A stretch of 64,000 nt of DNA, taken from the NCBI RefSeq assembly GCF_003026455.1, contig NZ_PYMB01000001.1:620001-684000 (forward strand). Reading direction: 5' to 3'. Source of the stretch: Photobacterium rosenbergii. Lineage in GTDB: Bacteria > Pseudomonadota > Gammaproteobacteria > Enterobacterales > Vibrionaceae. Of the stretch, positions 24,348 through 33,663 are shown one piece after another. Made by a program: the position numbers and the translations under genes. Numbering within the stretch: the first letter of the stretch is position 1; each line of letters begins with the position of its first letter. Under the pieces are notes generated by a model. The model had not been told where the DNA came from. It saw only the letters and a list, made by a program, of their open reading frames with translations, and searched no databases.

Positions 24348-26198
24348 TTAGCTATAGTCTGCGTAAGGGTTCTCGGTAGCTAACGGGATTGGTTTGGCAA
24401 ACTCAGACAGGATAATCGAATCAGCAGTGATTTCTACATTCGTTTCATCCATGACATTCTCACCGAAATGATAGCGAATAGTTTCTTCACCACCACATGC
24501 CGCCTTGTCATTAGCTGCCGCCTGCAGGGATACCGCCTCATTCTTATTACAGTAAGCCGAGATTTTCTCGTTGCTGTATTTCTTCGCCAACATTGCCATT
24601 GTTTGCTGAGGCGAAAGAACAAGGCTGGAAGCATTATTACCGCCGAACCCTTTGGCATTGAGGATCACAGCTTTATAGTCCTCACCATGCTCGCCTGCAA
24701 AATGGTGATCCGTCAGTATGTTCAAATTCGACTGATGTACATCTTCAGCGATATGGTCGATCGTCTTGATCCCCGGGATCCAACCATATTTCCAAACCCC
24801 AAGTGACGAAATCAATTGATCGCCCGGCGCAACACTCATTGAATGGCCTACGTAAGATTTAACTGCCGTAACAGGCCAGTTATCGATACCGAAGGTCTTT
24901 GCGACTTCATTTAGGATGTGGCTTTCTGTCACTCGGTTCTGCGGAGTACCCGTGCCATGAGCCTGTACATATGTCTGCTTGACACCCTCGGGACCGAGAA
25001 TAGCTTTAGCTAATGCCGTAGCCTTGGCGACGGTGACATAGTTACCAACCCCTGGAGCAGAAATTGATTTTTTGTTGGCATCAGCATTAATAAACACATC
25101 TGCAACCGAACCATAAATACTCGCGCCGATTTCCAGAGCCAACTCGTCATCCATCAGTACTACAAACTGAGCTGACTCTGCCATAGTAAAGCCGGCATTT
25201 GATGAGAATGGGCGGCACGCACGTCGGTTATCAACGGTATCGCTATCGTCTAGCGCTTTGAGCTGGGCATCTTCAGCCAATGCACCCATCACTCGGAAAC
25301 CTTCCATCACCTCGGCTACAACCGGAGCTTCAGCGTTACCGACAATGGCAATACGAGAATGACCTTGCTGGATATCAAGCATGCCCTGACGCAGATTATA
25401 AAGGAACGTCGCACAAGCACCCATACTCGTTCCCGTCGTTCCCACACTGTTGATCACGTAGCCATTGATAAAGTCAGCAGGCATTTCTGCAAATGACAGC
25501 GCCATCATTTTCGAACTGACACGGCCACCGGTCAAAGGGGCGGCTAACATACCGGATAAAGAATGATCATCGATCTGTGCCAACGCACTACCCGCATAAA
25601 CTGAAACTTCATCGGGTTTGATATGCTTAAGCACTTCTTCCCAGTCCAGGCCCAGAGAGTTCAGTGCATCTGATGCGCCGTAAACCGACAGGGTAAGCCC
25701 ACGCGGATGAAAACGAGAATTATAAAGCTTAGACGGTTCAAAACCTGTAGGGATATTGCCGCCGCTCGTTACCGGGAAAGAAACGCGGTCTTCCAACAAC
25801 GCATTCAACTCACCTGTTACAGTGATCTTTACTTTGCTGCCCTGCTCTTCCACCTGCCAATTTTCAGGGATACGCGATGGCATCTTCGATTTGCGCAGCG
25901 AAAAAGAAATGGTTTCCTGACCGCCGTTTAGAGCGGCTTTATATTGATAGCGCAAACTATCAGGATCAAATGATTCAATACGTCTAACCAGCGTACCTGC
26001 TTTAATCGCTTCGATAACTTCAGGATCTGAAGCTGAACCTTCAGAAAGCCCCATACGGTGTGCAAGGTCCTGCCAAGTCGACGCCATATCTTGGTCGGTA
26101 AGCACATCTGAAACCATGCGCTTATAGCTATGAAAACCCGAACTACGACCTGCGGCATTGATACCACCGAAACCTACAATTAGCGGTAATTTTGACAT
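24348..26198 (-). CDS. FabY-like long beta-ketoacyl-ACP synthase
   Basis: Condensing enzyme of 616 residues, much longer than FabB or FabF (about 410) and close to the size of Pseudomonas FabY, which starts fatty acid synthesis. The thiolase-fold triad is present: Cys in TSMGACATFLYN (near 262), His in QAHGTGTPQNRVTESH (near 413) and His in KSYVGHSMSVAPGDQ (near 453). About 110 extra N-terminal residues begin MSKLPLIVGFGGINAAGRSS. The start at 26198 has AGG 6 bases upstream; the open frame reaches 26315 without a ribosome site. It is divergent from an AraC-type regulator. FabY-like is an inference from length and motifs; a polyketide or lipid role is possible. Confidence 0.78.
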   Translation of the reverse strand: MSKLPLIVGFGGINAAGRSSGFHSYKRMVSDVLTDQDMASTWQDLAHRMGLSEGSASDPEVIEAIKAGTLVRRIESFDPDSLRYQYKAALNGGQETISFSLRKSKMPSRIPENWQVEEQGSKVKITVTGELNALLEDRVSFPVTSGGNIPTGFEPSKLYNSRFHPRGLTLSVYGASDALNSLGLDWEEVLKHIKPDEVSVYAGSALAQIDDHSLSGMLAAPLTGGRVSSKMMALSFAEMPADFINGYVINSVGTTGTSMGACATFLYNLRQGMLDIQQGHSRIAIVGNAEAPVVAEVMEGFRVMGALAEDAQLKALDDSDTVDNRRACRPFSSNAGFTMAESAQFVVLMDDELALEIGASIYGSVADVFINADANKKSISAPGVGNYVTVAKATALAKAILGPEGVKQTYVQAHGTGTPQNRVTESHILNEVAKTFGIDNWPVTAVKSYVGHSMSVAPGDQLISSLGVWKYGWIPGIKTIDHIAEDVHQSNLNILTDHHFAGEHGEDYKAVILNAKGFGGNNASSLVLSPQQTMAMLAKKYSNEKISAYCNKNEAVSLQAAANDKAACGGEETIRYHFGENVMDETNVEITADSIILSEFAKPIPLATENPYADYS

Positions 26199-26260
26199 CC
26201 TGAACCTGCTCTCAAAATTGAAGAGCACATAGATTACCAATTTACACTGTTCAATCATCA

Positions 26261-26297
26261 GACATTTGTGCCAATTTATCTGACAAAAATGCCAATT
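26261..26297. promoter_or_regulatory. Tandem 21-bp direct repeat, AraC-type operator candidate
   Basis: GACATTTGTGCCAATT at 26261 and GACAAAAATGCCAATT at 26282 are direct repeats with a 21-bp period, two helical turns, as AraC-family regulators often bind. A third CCAATT occurs at 26237-26242. They lie between the divergent synthase and AraC-type genes. Confidence 0.55.
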
Positions 26298-26354
26298 AGT
26301 ATTAAGATTAGCCACATTGCTATTATTGATTCATATCATAGGTCACTGATTATC

Positions 26355-27332
26355 ATGAAAATTGGGTTTCTTCTTTATGAACGAGCACTGATCACCGGTA
26401 TCTCCCTTGCCGCCGAGATGCTCAGTTCTGCCGCCAGTTTACGACCACGTGCACTTCAGCGAAGCCAGCCATTTTCAATCAAGCTTATTGCGCCCAAACT
26501 GGAGCCGACCAAAGTTACGGCAGGACTCAAGCTACAACCAGATATCACCTACGATGATACGCAAGCCTTCGATATATTGATCCTCCCTCCTATGTGGGGA
26601 AATCCGCAACAATCTATTCATCGCTCGCCGGAAATCATTCCGTGGCTAAAAGCTCAGTATCAAAAAGGCGCTAAGTTGGTGGCAACGGGAACCGGTGTAG
26701 CATGGCTAGCCGAAACGGGCCTGTTAAACGGCCAAGTCGCAACAACCCATTGGTATTTCTTCGATACCTTTGTAAACCGTTATCCCAAGGTAATTTTGAA
26801 CCGTCAGGCATCAATAACGGCTGCAGATGGGATTTACTGTACAACGAGTATCAACTCACAGTCAGAAATGATCCTCTACCTGATTACAGAGTATTTCGGT
26901 CAAAAGACAGCGCAAACCATAGAAACCCACTTTGGTCATGAAATTTCTAAGTCCACACAACAGCCGTTTTATCAAATTGGTGGACAACTTCAGTTCGACG
27001 AGTCAATAGCTCTGGCGCAGGATTGGATGAAACGAAACCTTACTAGTCCAATTACCGCACAGAGCATCGCGGATCATTGTGGTGTACCGCTGCGAACATT
27101 TAACCGTAAGTTCAAAGATCAAGTTGGAGAAACACCTCACCAGCACCTACAACGATTAAGAATGGATGCTGCGCAGCAACTGTTGCGTGACTTTGGCATG
27201 TCGGTGCAAGACGTTGCTGAGCAAGTTGGTTATAAAGATGCACACCACTTCTCCACCCGCTTCCAACAGCACTTTAATGTAAGCCCTAGCCAATACCGAA
27301 GAATGGTCAAGACCAAGATATACAACCCATGA
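26355..27332 (+). CDS. GlxA-like AraC-family regulator (DJ-1/PfpI sensor plus AraC HTH)
   Basis: Transcriptional regulator of 325 residues. The N-terminal 180 residues resemble the DJ-1/PfpI amidotransferase fold (KIGFLLYERALITGISLAAE, then AKLVATGTGVAWLAETGLL). The usual nucleophile Cys position is Gly/Thr, so the domain is probably a sensor and not an enzyme. The C-terminal 105 residues are a complete AraC double helix-turn-helix with LRTFNRKFKDQVGETPHQHL and VGYKDAHHFSTRFQQHFNVS. The start is the ATG at 26355, which opens the conserved domain; the frame extends back to 26268. Divergent from the synthase, it likely controls that gene and itself. Confidence 0.85.
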   Translation: MKIGFLLYERALITGISLAAEMLSSAASLRPRALQRSQPFSIKLIAPKLEPTKVTAGLKLQPDITYDDTQAFDILILPPMWGNPQQSIHRSPEIIPWLKAQYQKGAKLVATGTGVAWLAETGLLNGQVATTHWYFFDTFVNRYPKVILNRQASITAADGIYCTTSINSQSEMILYLITEYFGQKTAQTIETHFGHEISKSTQQPFYQIGGQLQFDESIALAQDWMKRNLTSPITAQSIADHCGVPLRTFNRKFKDQVGETPHQHLQRLRMDAAQQLLRDFGMSVQDVAEQVGYKDAHHFSTRFQQHFNVSPSQYRRMVKTKIYNP

Positions 27333-27432
27333 TTGCAGATTGAAAAGATTTTTATGTTTGTAGCTAATTTAAGACAGGGCTCAAAGAGTATGAATCACTA
27401 TGCTTTGAAAAGACGTTTTCAAGGGCAGTTGT

Positions 27433-27945
27433 ATGAAGCATCTTACTTTCTCTTTTTTACTTTTTTCAATTCTGGCTAGCACTAGCGTTAGTGCCAAAAT
27501 CCAACCGACTAGTGGAACACTTAATAACGAAGGCATGTGCCGCCTTGATATGTACCATCTCACCAAAAGCCAGCAAAATACCTTCATTCCGGATTTGCAG
27601 ATAGCCGTCATAACCAACAACACAATGCGTCATCGCTATGTCGACTTAAAAACAGATATCGAACACCCGACGGGCTTTGAGAATATCCACTACTACCGTT
27701 CTGGCAGTCCCGTTGAAGTCTTTACCACCAACTGGCGCAACAATGGCAACAAGCATACAGTCGGTAGGTTTGTCATGTTAGGAGGAACCAGTGACAAACA
27801 AGCCTTCGATGTCTTTGCAGCCTTGATTAAAGAAGACAATGGTCATTTCGAGTTACGCGGTAACGAAAAGAAATACCGATTCAATGCTAGTGAAAAGGAC
27901 GTAACCGACTTCCTCGCTTGCGTTAAAAGCAACTATCGGCCCTGA
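27433..27945 (+). CDS. Periplasmic protein of unknown function
   Basis: Secreted protein of 170 residues. A clear signal peptide (KHLTFSFLLFSILASTSVSA) precedes a mature domain of about 148 residues with two cysteines (MCRLDM near the start and LACVKSNY near the end), which could form a disulfide. I do not recognise a family. AAGGG lies 7 bases before the ATG. It follows the AraC-type regulator by 100 bases on the same strand and ends at a strong terminator. Confidence 0.7.
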   Translation: MKHLTFSFLLFSILASTSVSAKIQPTSGTLNNEGMCRLDMYHLTKSQQNTFIPDLQIAVITNNTMRHRYVDLKTDIEHPTGFENIHYYRSGSPVEVFTTNWRNNGNKHTVGRFVMLGGTSDKQAFDVFAALIKEDNGHFELRGNEKKYRFNASEKDVTDFLACVKSNYRP

Positions 27946-28015
27946 ACGACTTTAGTCAGCTTCATTCATATAAAAAGAGACATCTTTGATATAACTGAAG
28001 AATAACGCCCATAAA

Positions 28016-28042
28016 AAACGCCAGCTTTTTAAGCTGGCGTTT
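28016..28042. terminator. Terminator between converging genes
   Basis: AAACGCCAGCTT, loop TTT, AAGCTGGCGTTT. It is symmetrical with A and T flanks and lies 71 bases after the periplasmic protein gene. Confidence 0.88.
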
Positions 28043-28098
28043 CTTCGAAAAACTCTGGATTAAGGCTACGTATCTGTCTTCTAGCCTTTCTCATTATT

Positions 28099-28383
28099 TC
28101 AAGCCATTGACTGCTTCGAGCCGTGCGGTGCTGAATGCGTAATGTCCTCATATTCACCATCGATGGTCGAACCGTTTTGTTCCTGGCCATAGCTCTGGGT
28201 GTAGCTTTGCTGGGTATATCCCTGTTGTTTCAATGCCTCTTCATAAGCTGCATTGATTTTCTTTCTGATAAACGGTCTAGCAATCAGTGCACCCAATCCG
28301 ATGAATAGCCCCATGACAGCCGCAAATGTCACAGTAAAGAAACCCAGTACTAGAGCAAAAATGCTGGTAAGTGTATTTTTCAT
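28099..28383 (-). CDS. Small membrane protein with hydrophilic C-terminal tail
   Basis: Protein of 94 residues that I do not recognise. The N-terminal 40 residues form a hydrophobic hairpin or long helix (SIFALVLGFFTVTFAAVMGL and a glycine-rich continuation), then RPFIRKKINAAYEEA. The last 45 residues are rich in Gln, Tyr, Ser and Gly, likely disordered. AAGG lies 6 bases before the ATG, supporting translation. Single gene. Confidence 0.65.
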   Translation of the reverse strand: MKNTLTSIFALVLGFFTVTFAAVMGLFIGLGALIARPFIRKKINAAYEEALKQQGYTQQSYTQSYGQEQNGSTIDGEYEDITHSAPHGSKQSMA

Positions 28384-28501
28384 CGCTAACCTTCTTTTCT
28401 ATCGTACTTTCATGTTTTGCAGTGTAAAGCAGCGAAAATGAACCAATGATGAACAATATGTTTATCTTTATGCCTGAATCATTCCCCACAGAAATAGAAT
28501 G

Positions 28502-28525
28502 AAAAAAGCCCTCTAAAAAGAGGGC
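28502..28525 (-). terminator. Terminator of the pullulanase gene
   Basis: GCCCTCT and AGAGGGC pair in a 7-bp stem. On the minus strand it is followed by six U, 25 bases after the stop. Confidence 0.85.
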
Positions 28526-28549
28526 CTTAGATTAATGTTTACGTGCTAA

Positions 28550-31500
28550 TTATTTTGCGGCTACAGGAATACCTGTCCCTCGAATACCATTTTCGCGTAC
28601 AATTTCAAACACTGCAGGTGTCCAAGCTGGTACTTTCGCAATATCGCCACCCGTCGCACCCGAGGCTAAATCCGAAGTATGGAATGGGCTTAGCGTTAAC
28701 TCTTTTGCCAAATTGATCTCTTGCTCAGTGTTAGACGCATTAATCACAATCACAAGGCCATCAACCCTGCTATCAAAATCAGCACCTGAAGCAGTACCGT
28801 TATCAATAGACATAACAATCAAGCCTGGCGTTTGTGATCTGCCTGTATTGTGGAAATCAACACGCTTCTTAACTTCTTCGCCCTTACCCAGTGAGATCAA
28901 TGGGTATGACTTACGAAGTAATGCTAACTCCTTGAAGTATTCAACCATGTCTGCCATATCTTCACGGCTAGGCTTGGCATTATCTCCTGCAGATGTAATC
29001 ACTTCTTGAATTAAATCGTAGTTATCGCCATCTTTATCTTTACGAGGTAAACCTTTATCCCAGTTATTATCCTGTAGGGTAAAGTCGACCAAGTTATACC
29101 AGTCACCAGAATCATAAGAGTCACGCTGCATCGACTTAGAACGTAGCAGCTCAGACCCCATATGAGTAAATGGCATACCTTGACCCAGCATTGCGGTAGA
29201 TAGAGAAACGGCCTGCATGCGAACACGATCTTCCGTCGTCACATCGTAACCAATTTTGTATTGGTTGTTGTCCCATAAAGTCTGGTTATCGTGCTTAGAT
29301 ACGTAGTTCTGGATCTCAGTTGGATCAACCGCATAGCCTGCTGGTGCGCCGTTGTAATCCAACTCCTCACCAGTAATAACCGCCCCTGTAGAATCAATCA
29401 TCTTGAAGTCTTTCAGGTTACCGGCCATACCAAGACGCGTAAGGTCTGCATAATGTCGAGCTGTGTCTATCGTCACACCATTGGTTTCGTTTGGCTGCAC
29501 ATATGCACCGTTACCAAAGCCTTGTGTTTTACGAATGCCCTCTTGGCTATCAAACGGGCTTCCGCCTCGAACGGCATCACGCAATCGATCAGAGAAACTA
29601 CCGATACCCGTGCCACCAAGATGCGGCTGGGTTGCCTGTACAAACAATGCATCATTTTCTACTTCACCGAAGTTCCAACCTTCACCGTAGAAGTAGGTGT
29701 TAGGATCAACCTTCTGGACTTCGTGTAAAGAACGCTGCATTTGATCCAATGGGTGGTGTCCCATCAAATCAAAACGGAATGAATCAATTTTGTAATCACG
29801 AGACCAGACCACCAGCGAATCACTGATCATTTTTTCAAACATCGCTCGCTCTGGCGCGGTATTTGAACAACACGTTGAATTTTCAACGTTACCAGTGACC
29901 GGATTCAAACGTTGGTAATACCAAGGCACAAGCTTATCAAGTACTGAAGTACGTGCTTCAGGCCCAGCTGAATTAGTGTGGTTATAAACGACATCCATCA
30001 CCACATTCATACCAATGTCATTCTTGATAGACATGACAGCTTCACGCAACTCAAGAATACGCTGCGGTCCATCCGGGTTAGTCGAATAAGAACCTTCCGG
30101 TACAGTGTAATGGAATGGGTCGTAACCCCAGTTAAAGCTATCGACATCAGATACGAAACGGTTAAGTTCCTGCACCACCGGATTTTCCGGCGAATCGTCT
30201 AGTTTAACTTCTGCCAAGACTTCAGCTATGGTCATACCGCTTGTACAGTAACCGCTGAACTTTGAAGTATTAACATCACGATTTACTTCGCATAGTTTGG
30301 CAAATGAATCTTCGATGTTCGCAACCTGGTCTGGATCTTCATTAATTGTCGCTATATCGAAAATCGGCAGTAGATGTAAGTGAGTAACACCGTTATCGCT
30401 CAAAGATTTCAGGTGCTGAACAGGTACCGAATCTTGCTGGGTAAAAGCAACAAACTTTCCACGAGCACTTTCCGTGGTTGATTGATCCTGAGCAGAAAAA
30501 TCACGTACGTGTGACTCATAAATCACAAACTGAGCTGGGTTTGATTGATCTATCGGTCGTTGCAGATCATCCCAGCCTTTAGGTTTTAAAGCTGGATCAT
30601 CAAGATCAATGACCTGGCTAAATTCCGAGTTCATAGACAAACTCAGTGAGTAAGGATCTGTAACTTGGTAGCTTTCTACTTTGCCGGATACCGGATGGAA
30701 CACATCAACAAGATAACGGAAATACGTACCGCTTGGTGCCTTGTCGGTCTTTAATGACCATACGCCCGACTTCTCTTTATACTTCATCTGAAGTCGGCCA
30801 ATTTCTTCTTTGTTGTTATTGAACAGCACAGCGACAACATTCTGTGCCGATGGTGCCCAAACATTAAATGTCGTGTTACGACCTTTTACTGTTGCACCAA
30901 AATCAACTTTCTCCGCATGCTTAGCGAATAATTGGTCAAATGCACCCGCTGGTTGTACTTTCGTACCATTCAATACCAGCCCCGCCTCATCAACAGCCAA
31001 TGCGGCTAACTCAGCCTTAATCACTGGACGCATATCGACTTTTTTGTCGATCGAATAGGCTTGCTTGTTTGCAAGGTGTGGGAACTTAGCTTTGACTTCC
31101 GCACTCAGTACTGTTGGCTTAAGAACAATGTAATCCGCATCGTACTTATTATCGTTATCAGGTGAGAAGCCTCCTTCCAGTTGCACATACAGCCTTACTT
31201 CATCAGCCGATTCTGCACCATCCCAAATAAGAGTATGCCCCTCAACCAAATGTGCTTCAGCATTGGCTACACCGAACAACTTAACGTATGCATCACCACG
31301 GTCATCATATGCAACAGGGCTTCCTGTTACATAGGATGCTGTTCTGTCTGGAATCTCAACGAAATCAATCTTTGCATCACTGCCTGACATATTGCTCAAG
31401 TTTTCATCTCGTATGATGAAGTTAAGGCACTGTGTATCTCCGCCTTTGAGTGGCAATTGCCAGTAAGGGCCAAACTCATCCTCACCATCTGGTGTAATAG

Positions 31501-31855
31501 ACGCATCGCCCCAGCCAGAGTTAACTTCTCCGGCGCGGTCACAATTACTGTCATTCCAGACATGAAGGCTATATCCACTATAGTTGCCTAGTGATTGACT
31601 CTCTCCATTTCGAGCAACCATATAAATGACTGCTTCATTGTCACCAGCTCGAACCGGCTCTTCAACCGAACCACTTTCAGGCAGAAATGCAGTAGGTCCA
31701 TCCGTCTTAGGTAACTTAATTTTGATCTTCGGTGGCTTTGTCGTATCAAATTTTACATCTTCAGATGCGATACTGTGACTGCTTAAGCCAACGAACAGAA
31801 ACGTAGAGCACAGTGGTATGACGGCCTTGGCTACCGTTGATAATTTAAAGTTCAC
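28550..31855 (-). CDS. pulA: Secreted pullulanase (GH13 alpha-1,6-glucosidase)
   Basis: Debranching enzyme of 1101 residues that hydrolyses alpha-1,6 bonds in pullulan, glycogen or starch. A signal peptide (VIPLCSTFLFVGLSSHSIAS) exports it. Then come a PUD/CBM41-like domain (about 50-160, YSGYSLHVWNDSNC), a second N-domain, a CBM48-like module (about 325-420, TTFNVWAPSAQNVVAVLF), and the GH13 barrel. Catalytic regions are VVYNHTNSAG (near 623), DSFRFDLMGHH with the nucleophile Asp (near 695), YFYGEGWNFG with the acid/base Glu (near 722) and SKHDNQTLWDN (near 855). The start is GTG with AGGG 9 bases upstream. No lipobox is seen, unlike Klebsiella PulA. Monocistronic. Confidence 0.95.
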   Translation of the reverse strand: MNFKLSTVAKAVIPLCSTFLFVGLSSHSIASEDVKFDTTKPPKIKIKLPKTDGPTAFLPESGSVEEPVRAGDNEAVIYMVARNGESQSLGNYSGYSLHVWNDSNCDRAGEVNSGWGDASITPDGEDEFGPYWQLPLKGGDTQCLNFIIRDENLSNMSGSDAKIDFVEIPDRTASYVTGSPVAYDDRGDAYVKLFGVANAEAHLVEGHTLIWDGAESADEVRLYVQLEGGFSPDNDNKYDADYIVLKPTVLSAEVKAKFPHLANKQAYSIDKKVDMRPVIKAELAALAVDEAGLVLNGTKVQPAGAFDQLFAKHAEKVDFGATVKGRNTTFNVWAPSAQNVVAVLFNNNKEEIGRLQMKYKEKSGVWSLKTDKAPSGTYFRYLVDVFHPVSGKVESYQVTDPYSLSLSMNSEFSQVIDLDDPALKPKGWDDLQRPIDQSNPAQFVIYESHVRDFSAQDQSTTESARGKFVAFTQQDSVPVQHLKSLSDNGVTHLHLLPIFDIATINEDPDQVANIEDSFAKLCEVNRDVNTSKFSGYCTSGMTIAEVLAEVKLDDSPENPVVQELNRFVSDVDSFNWGYDPFHYTVPEGSYSTNPDGPQRILELREAVMSIKNDIGMNVVMDVVYNHTNSAGPEARTSVLDKLVPWYYQRLNPVTGNVENSTCCSNTAPERAMFEKMISDSLVVWSRDYKIDSFRFDLMGHHPLDQMQRSLHEVQKVDPNTYFYGEGWNFGEVENDALFVQATQPHLGGTGIGSFSDRLRDAVRGGSPFDSQEGIRKTQGFGNGAYVQPNETNGVTIDTARHYADLTRLGMAGNLKDFKMIDSTGAVITGEELDYNGAPAGYAVDPTEIQNYVSKHDNQTLWDNNQYKIGYDVTTEDRVRMQAVSLSTAMLGQGMPFTHMGSELLRSKSMQRDSYDSGDWYNLVDFTLQDNNWDKGLPRKDKDGDNYDLIQEVITSAGDNAKPSREDMADMVEYFKELALLRKSYPLISLGKGEEVKKRVDFHNTGRSQTPGLIVMSIDNGTASGADFDSRVDGLVIVINASNTEQEINLAKELTLSPFHTSDLASGATGGDIAKVPAWTPAVFEIVRENGIRGTGIPVAAK

Positions 31856-32070
31856 GAGATTTTTCCCTTTATACTCATAATTTTATGTGGGGAAGTATAA
31901 AATTTGAGTTTTAATTATGGAGTGAACGATACTGAATCTCAGGCTCTGCATACTGTGATCAAAAGCACCAAAATGTAGTTTATTTACAACAGTTCATAAC
32001 ATATTGGCTTAAGGTCACTGTTTGTATAGCCTGCATAATATGCGGGGAGTCACATCTCACTGATACAAAG

Positions 32071-32091
32071 AAAACCCGGCATAAGCCGGGT
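32071..32091 (-). terminator. Terminator of the outer membrane barrel gene
   Basis: ACCCGGC, loop ATAA, GCCGGGT, followed on the minus strand by UUUUC. It lies 30 bases after the stop codon. Confidence 0.82.
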
Positions 32092-32120
32092 CAATAATTC
32101 TTCAAATTCAACTTGTGCTT

Positions 32121-33353
32121 CTAATCCAATGCCATACTCAATCCGACAGAGATGGTATATGCCGACAGGTCATCGTGCCAAACTAACTGACTGGCTTCGG
32201 CATACCCGTACCAGTCCTTGCTCAGCGCCCCAGAGATCCCAAAATGAACGCGTCCATAAACATCATCATTGGATTCAACAACAATCGGTAAGATACTGCC
32301 TGAATAGTTAGATTTTAGTTGGGATATTATCCGCTCTCTTCCACTTGCAATATCATAATGAAGATAGCCTTTCGCATAGGGCTGAAAAACGCCAAACGGT
32401 GTGCGGAAAGGATGCGAGATACTCATCCCGGTGATCAACATGGTCGATTCTAGCGCGTCAACATCCTCAATCTTTGAGAAAAGATAGCTCGAACTATTAA
32501 GCGCTGACCTTTCTTCATATCGGTCGGTATCAGATAAGGTGTATTGCAAACTACTTTCAAAGGCCAGATGCAGGTAGTTATAGTCAAAGATATAACCTGT
32601 ACCTAGAGAGAACACCCAGATGTCCGAGTCTGCTTCATTGGCGTTGTTTATCACAGGGTCAGTGTACAAGGTTACCTGTCGTTCTATGTCCGTATCCATC
32701 ACAGCATAGCTGGCATTGAAATCCACAAACCATGAATCTTGGAAGTAAGTAAAATACCCAGATGCTATTAGCCCATCAATTTCGGTATCACTTCCCTCAG
32801 CCATGGGTTTGTAGAACGGTAACCCAAGGGTTAAACCAAAAAGGTATTGGTTTTGGAACAAATAATCTCCACCCAATGTCAACGAGTAGCCGCTGTGTTC
32901 TTGTTCAGACGATTTGTTTAGCGAGGCATTATCACCAAGAATAGTATTATCAACACGTATATAACCAGCAACTTGAGAATGATGCCCTTCACCAAAGACG
33001 CTGGAATCAGATAATGCTTGTTCCGGCAAACCAGGAGGAGCATAACCTGAAAAAGGATCACTGCTATAAAGAGGAACGTAAGTTGATGAATGACGACTGC
33101 TAGACACTGAATGCCTAACACCTGGTGACGATGAGTAGTTGTTTAAGCTTCGGTACTTCCTATCAACTTTATCGCCGCGAACGTGACTTGCTATGCCTTT
33201 GATTTCAGACACTGCCGTATCAACTTCGGCTGATAGCTTTTTGGTCAATGACCCATCAAAAAAATCCGAGCCAATGGCGTTTCCTGATGCTACTGTGAAT
33301 ACAATATAAATGACGGGCAGGCTTGATGGTGCCCTATTAACTGACGCAAACAT
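32121..33353 (-). CDS. Outer membrane beta-barrel protein, autotransporter-barrel-like
   Basis: Predicted outer membrane protein of 410 residues. A signal-like hydrophobic N-terminus (LPVIYIVFTVASGNAIGS) is followed by about 100 polar, Ser-rich residues (HSVSSSRHSSTYVPLYSS) and then about 280 residues of alternating strands ending near QLVWHDDLSAYTISVGLSMA. The pattern of glycine and aromatic residues and motifs such as WVFSLGTGYIFDY suggest an autotransporter-type 12-strand barrel without a large passenger. It could be a surface adhesin or a porin-like protein. It is divergent from the ToxR-like regulator across 310 bases and may be its target. Confidence 0.65.
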   Translation of the reverse strand: MFASVNRAPSSLPVIYIVFTVASGNAIGSDFFDGSLTKKLSAEVDTAVSEIKGIASHVRGDKVDRKYRSLNNYSSSPGVRHSVSSSRHSSTYVPLYSSDPFSGYAPPGLPEQALSDSSVFGEGHHSQVAGYIRVDNTILGDNASLNKSSEQEHSGYSLTLGGDYLFQNQYLFGLTLGLPFYKPMAEGSDTEIDGLIASGYFTYFQDSWFVDFNASYAVMDTDIERQVTLYTDPVINNANEADSDIWVFSLGTGYIFDYNYLHLAFESSLQYTLSDTDRYEERSALNSSSYLFSKIEDVDALESTMLITGMSISHPFRTPFGVFQPYAKGYLHYDIASGRERIISQLKSNYSGSILPIVVESNDDVYGRVHFGISGALSKDWYGYAEASQLVWHDDLSAYTISVGLSMALD

Positions 33354-33663
33354 ATTGCCCCCAAACTTTCATACCACTTATATTCTTTACTGCTTCGTGG
33401 TTATGACTTGAGTGTAGTTAGCAGTCACAAGCAAAAAGTACGAACTGCCCTGCAGTCGCAAAAAATAAACACATCTCTTTTTTTTGATATTAAAACTTTT
33501 TTCCTTTGAAAGATTTTGTCTTATTGATGAGCACACTTACTCTATTTTAAGTAGTCGTAATTCTAGATGTATGGCAAAATTATCTGAATAAATAGATACT
33601 TATATCTATAATTGCTTGATAAGATTTGTTTCATTCCAACAACTATGACACTGAGTGCACTTC
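33354..33663. other. AT-rich divergent intergenic region
   Basis: A 310-base, strongly AT-rich gap between the barrel gene and the ToxR-like regulator, with several T and A runs (for example near 33478-33500). No ORF is credible. AT-rich, bendable DNA of this kind is typical of promoters bound by ToxR-like and H-NS-like proteins, but no specific site is claimed. Confidence 0.45.

Noticed and set aside
29291-29728. Open frame of 145 codons on the plus strand
   Set aside because: It lies wholly antisense to the pullulanase barrel, has no ribosome site and an odd Cys/Ile/Thr-rich composition, so it is a shadow frame.
31856-32120. MalT-box-like GGGGA motifs upstream of the pullulanase gene
   Set aside because: GGGGA occurs near 31888 and 32043 but without the paired box arrangement or conserved flank, so MalT control is not supported.
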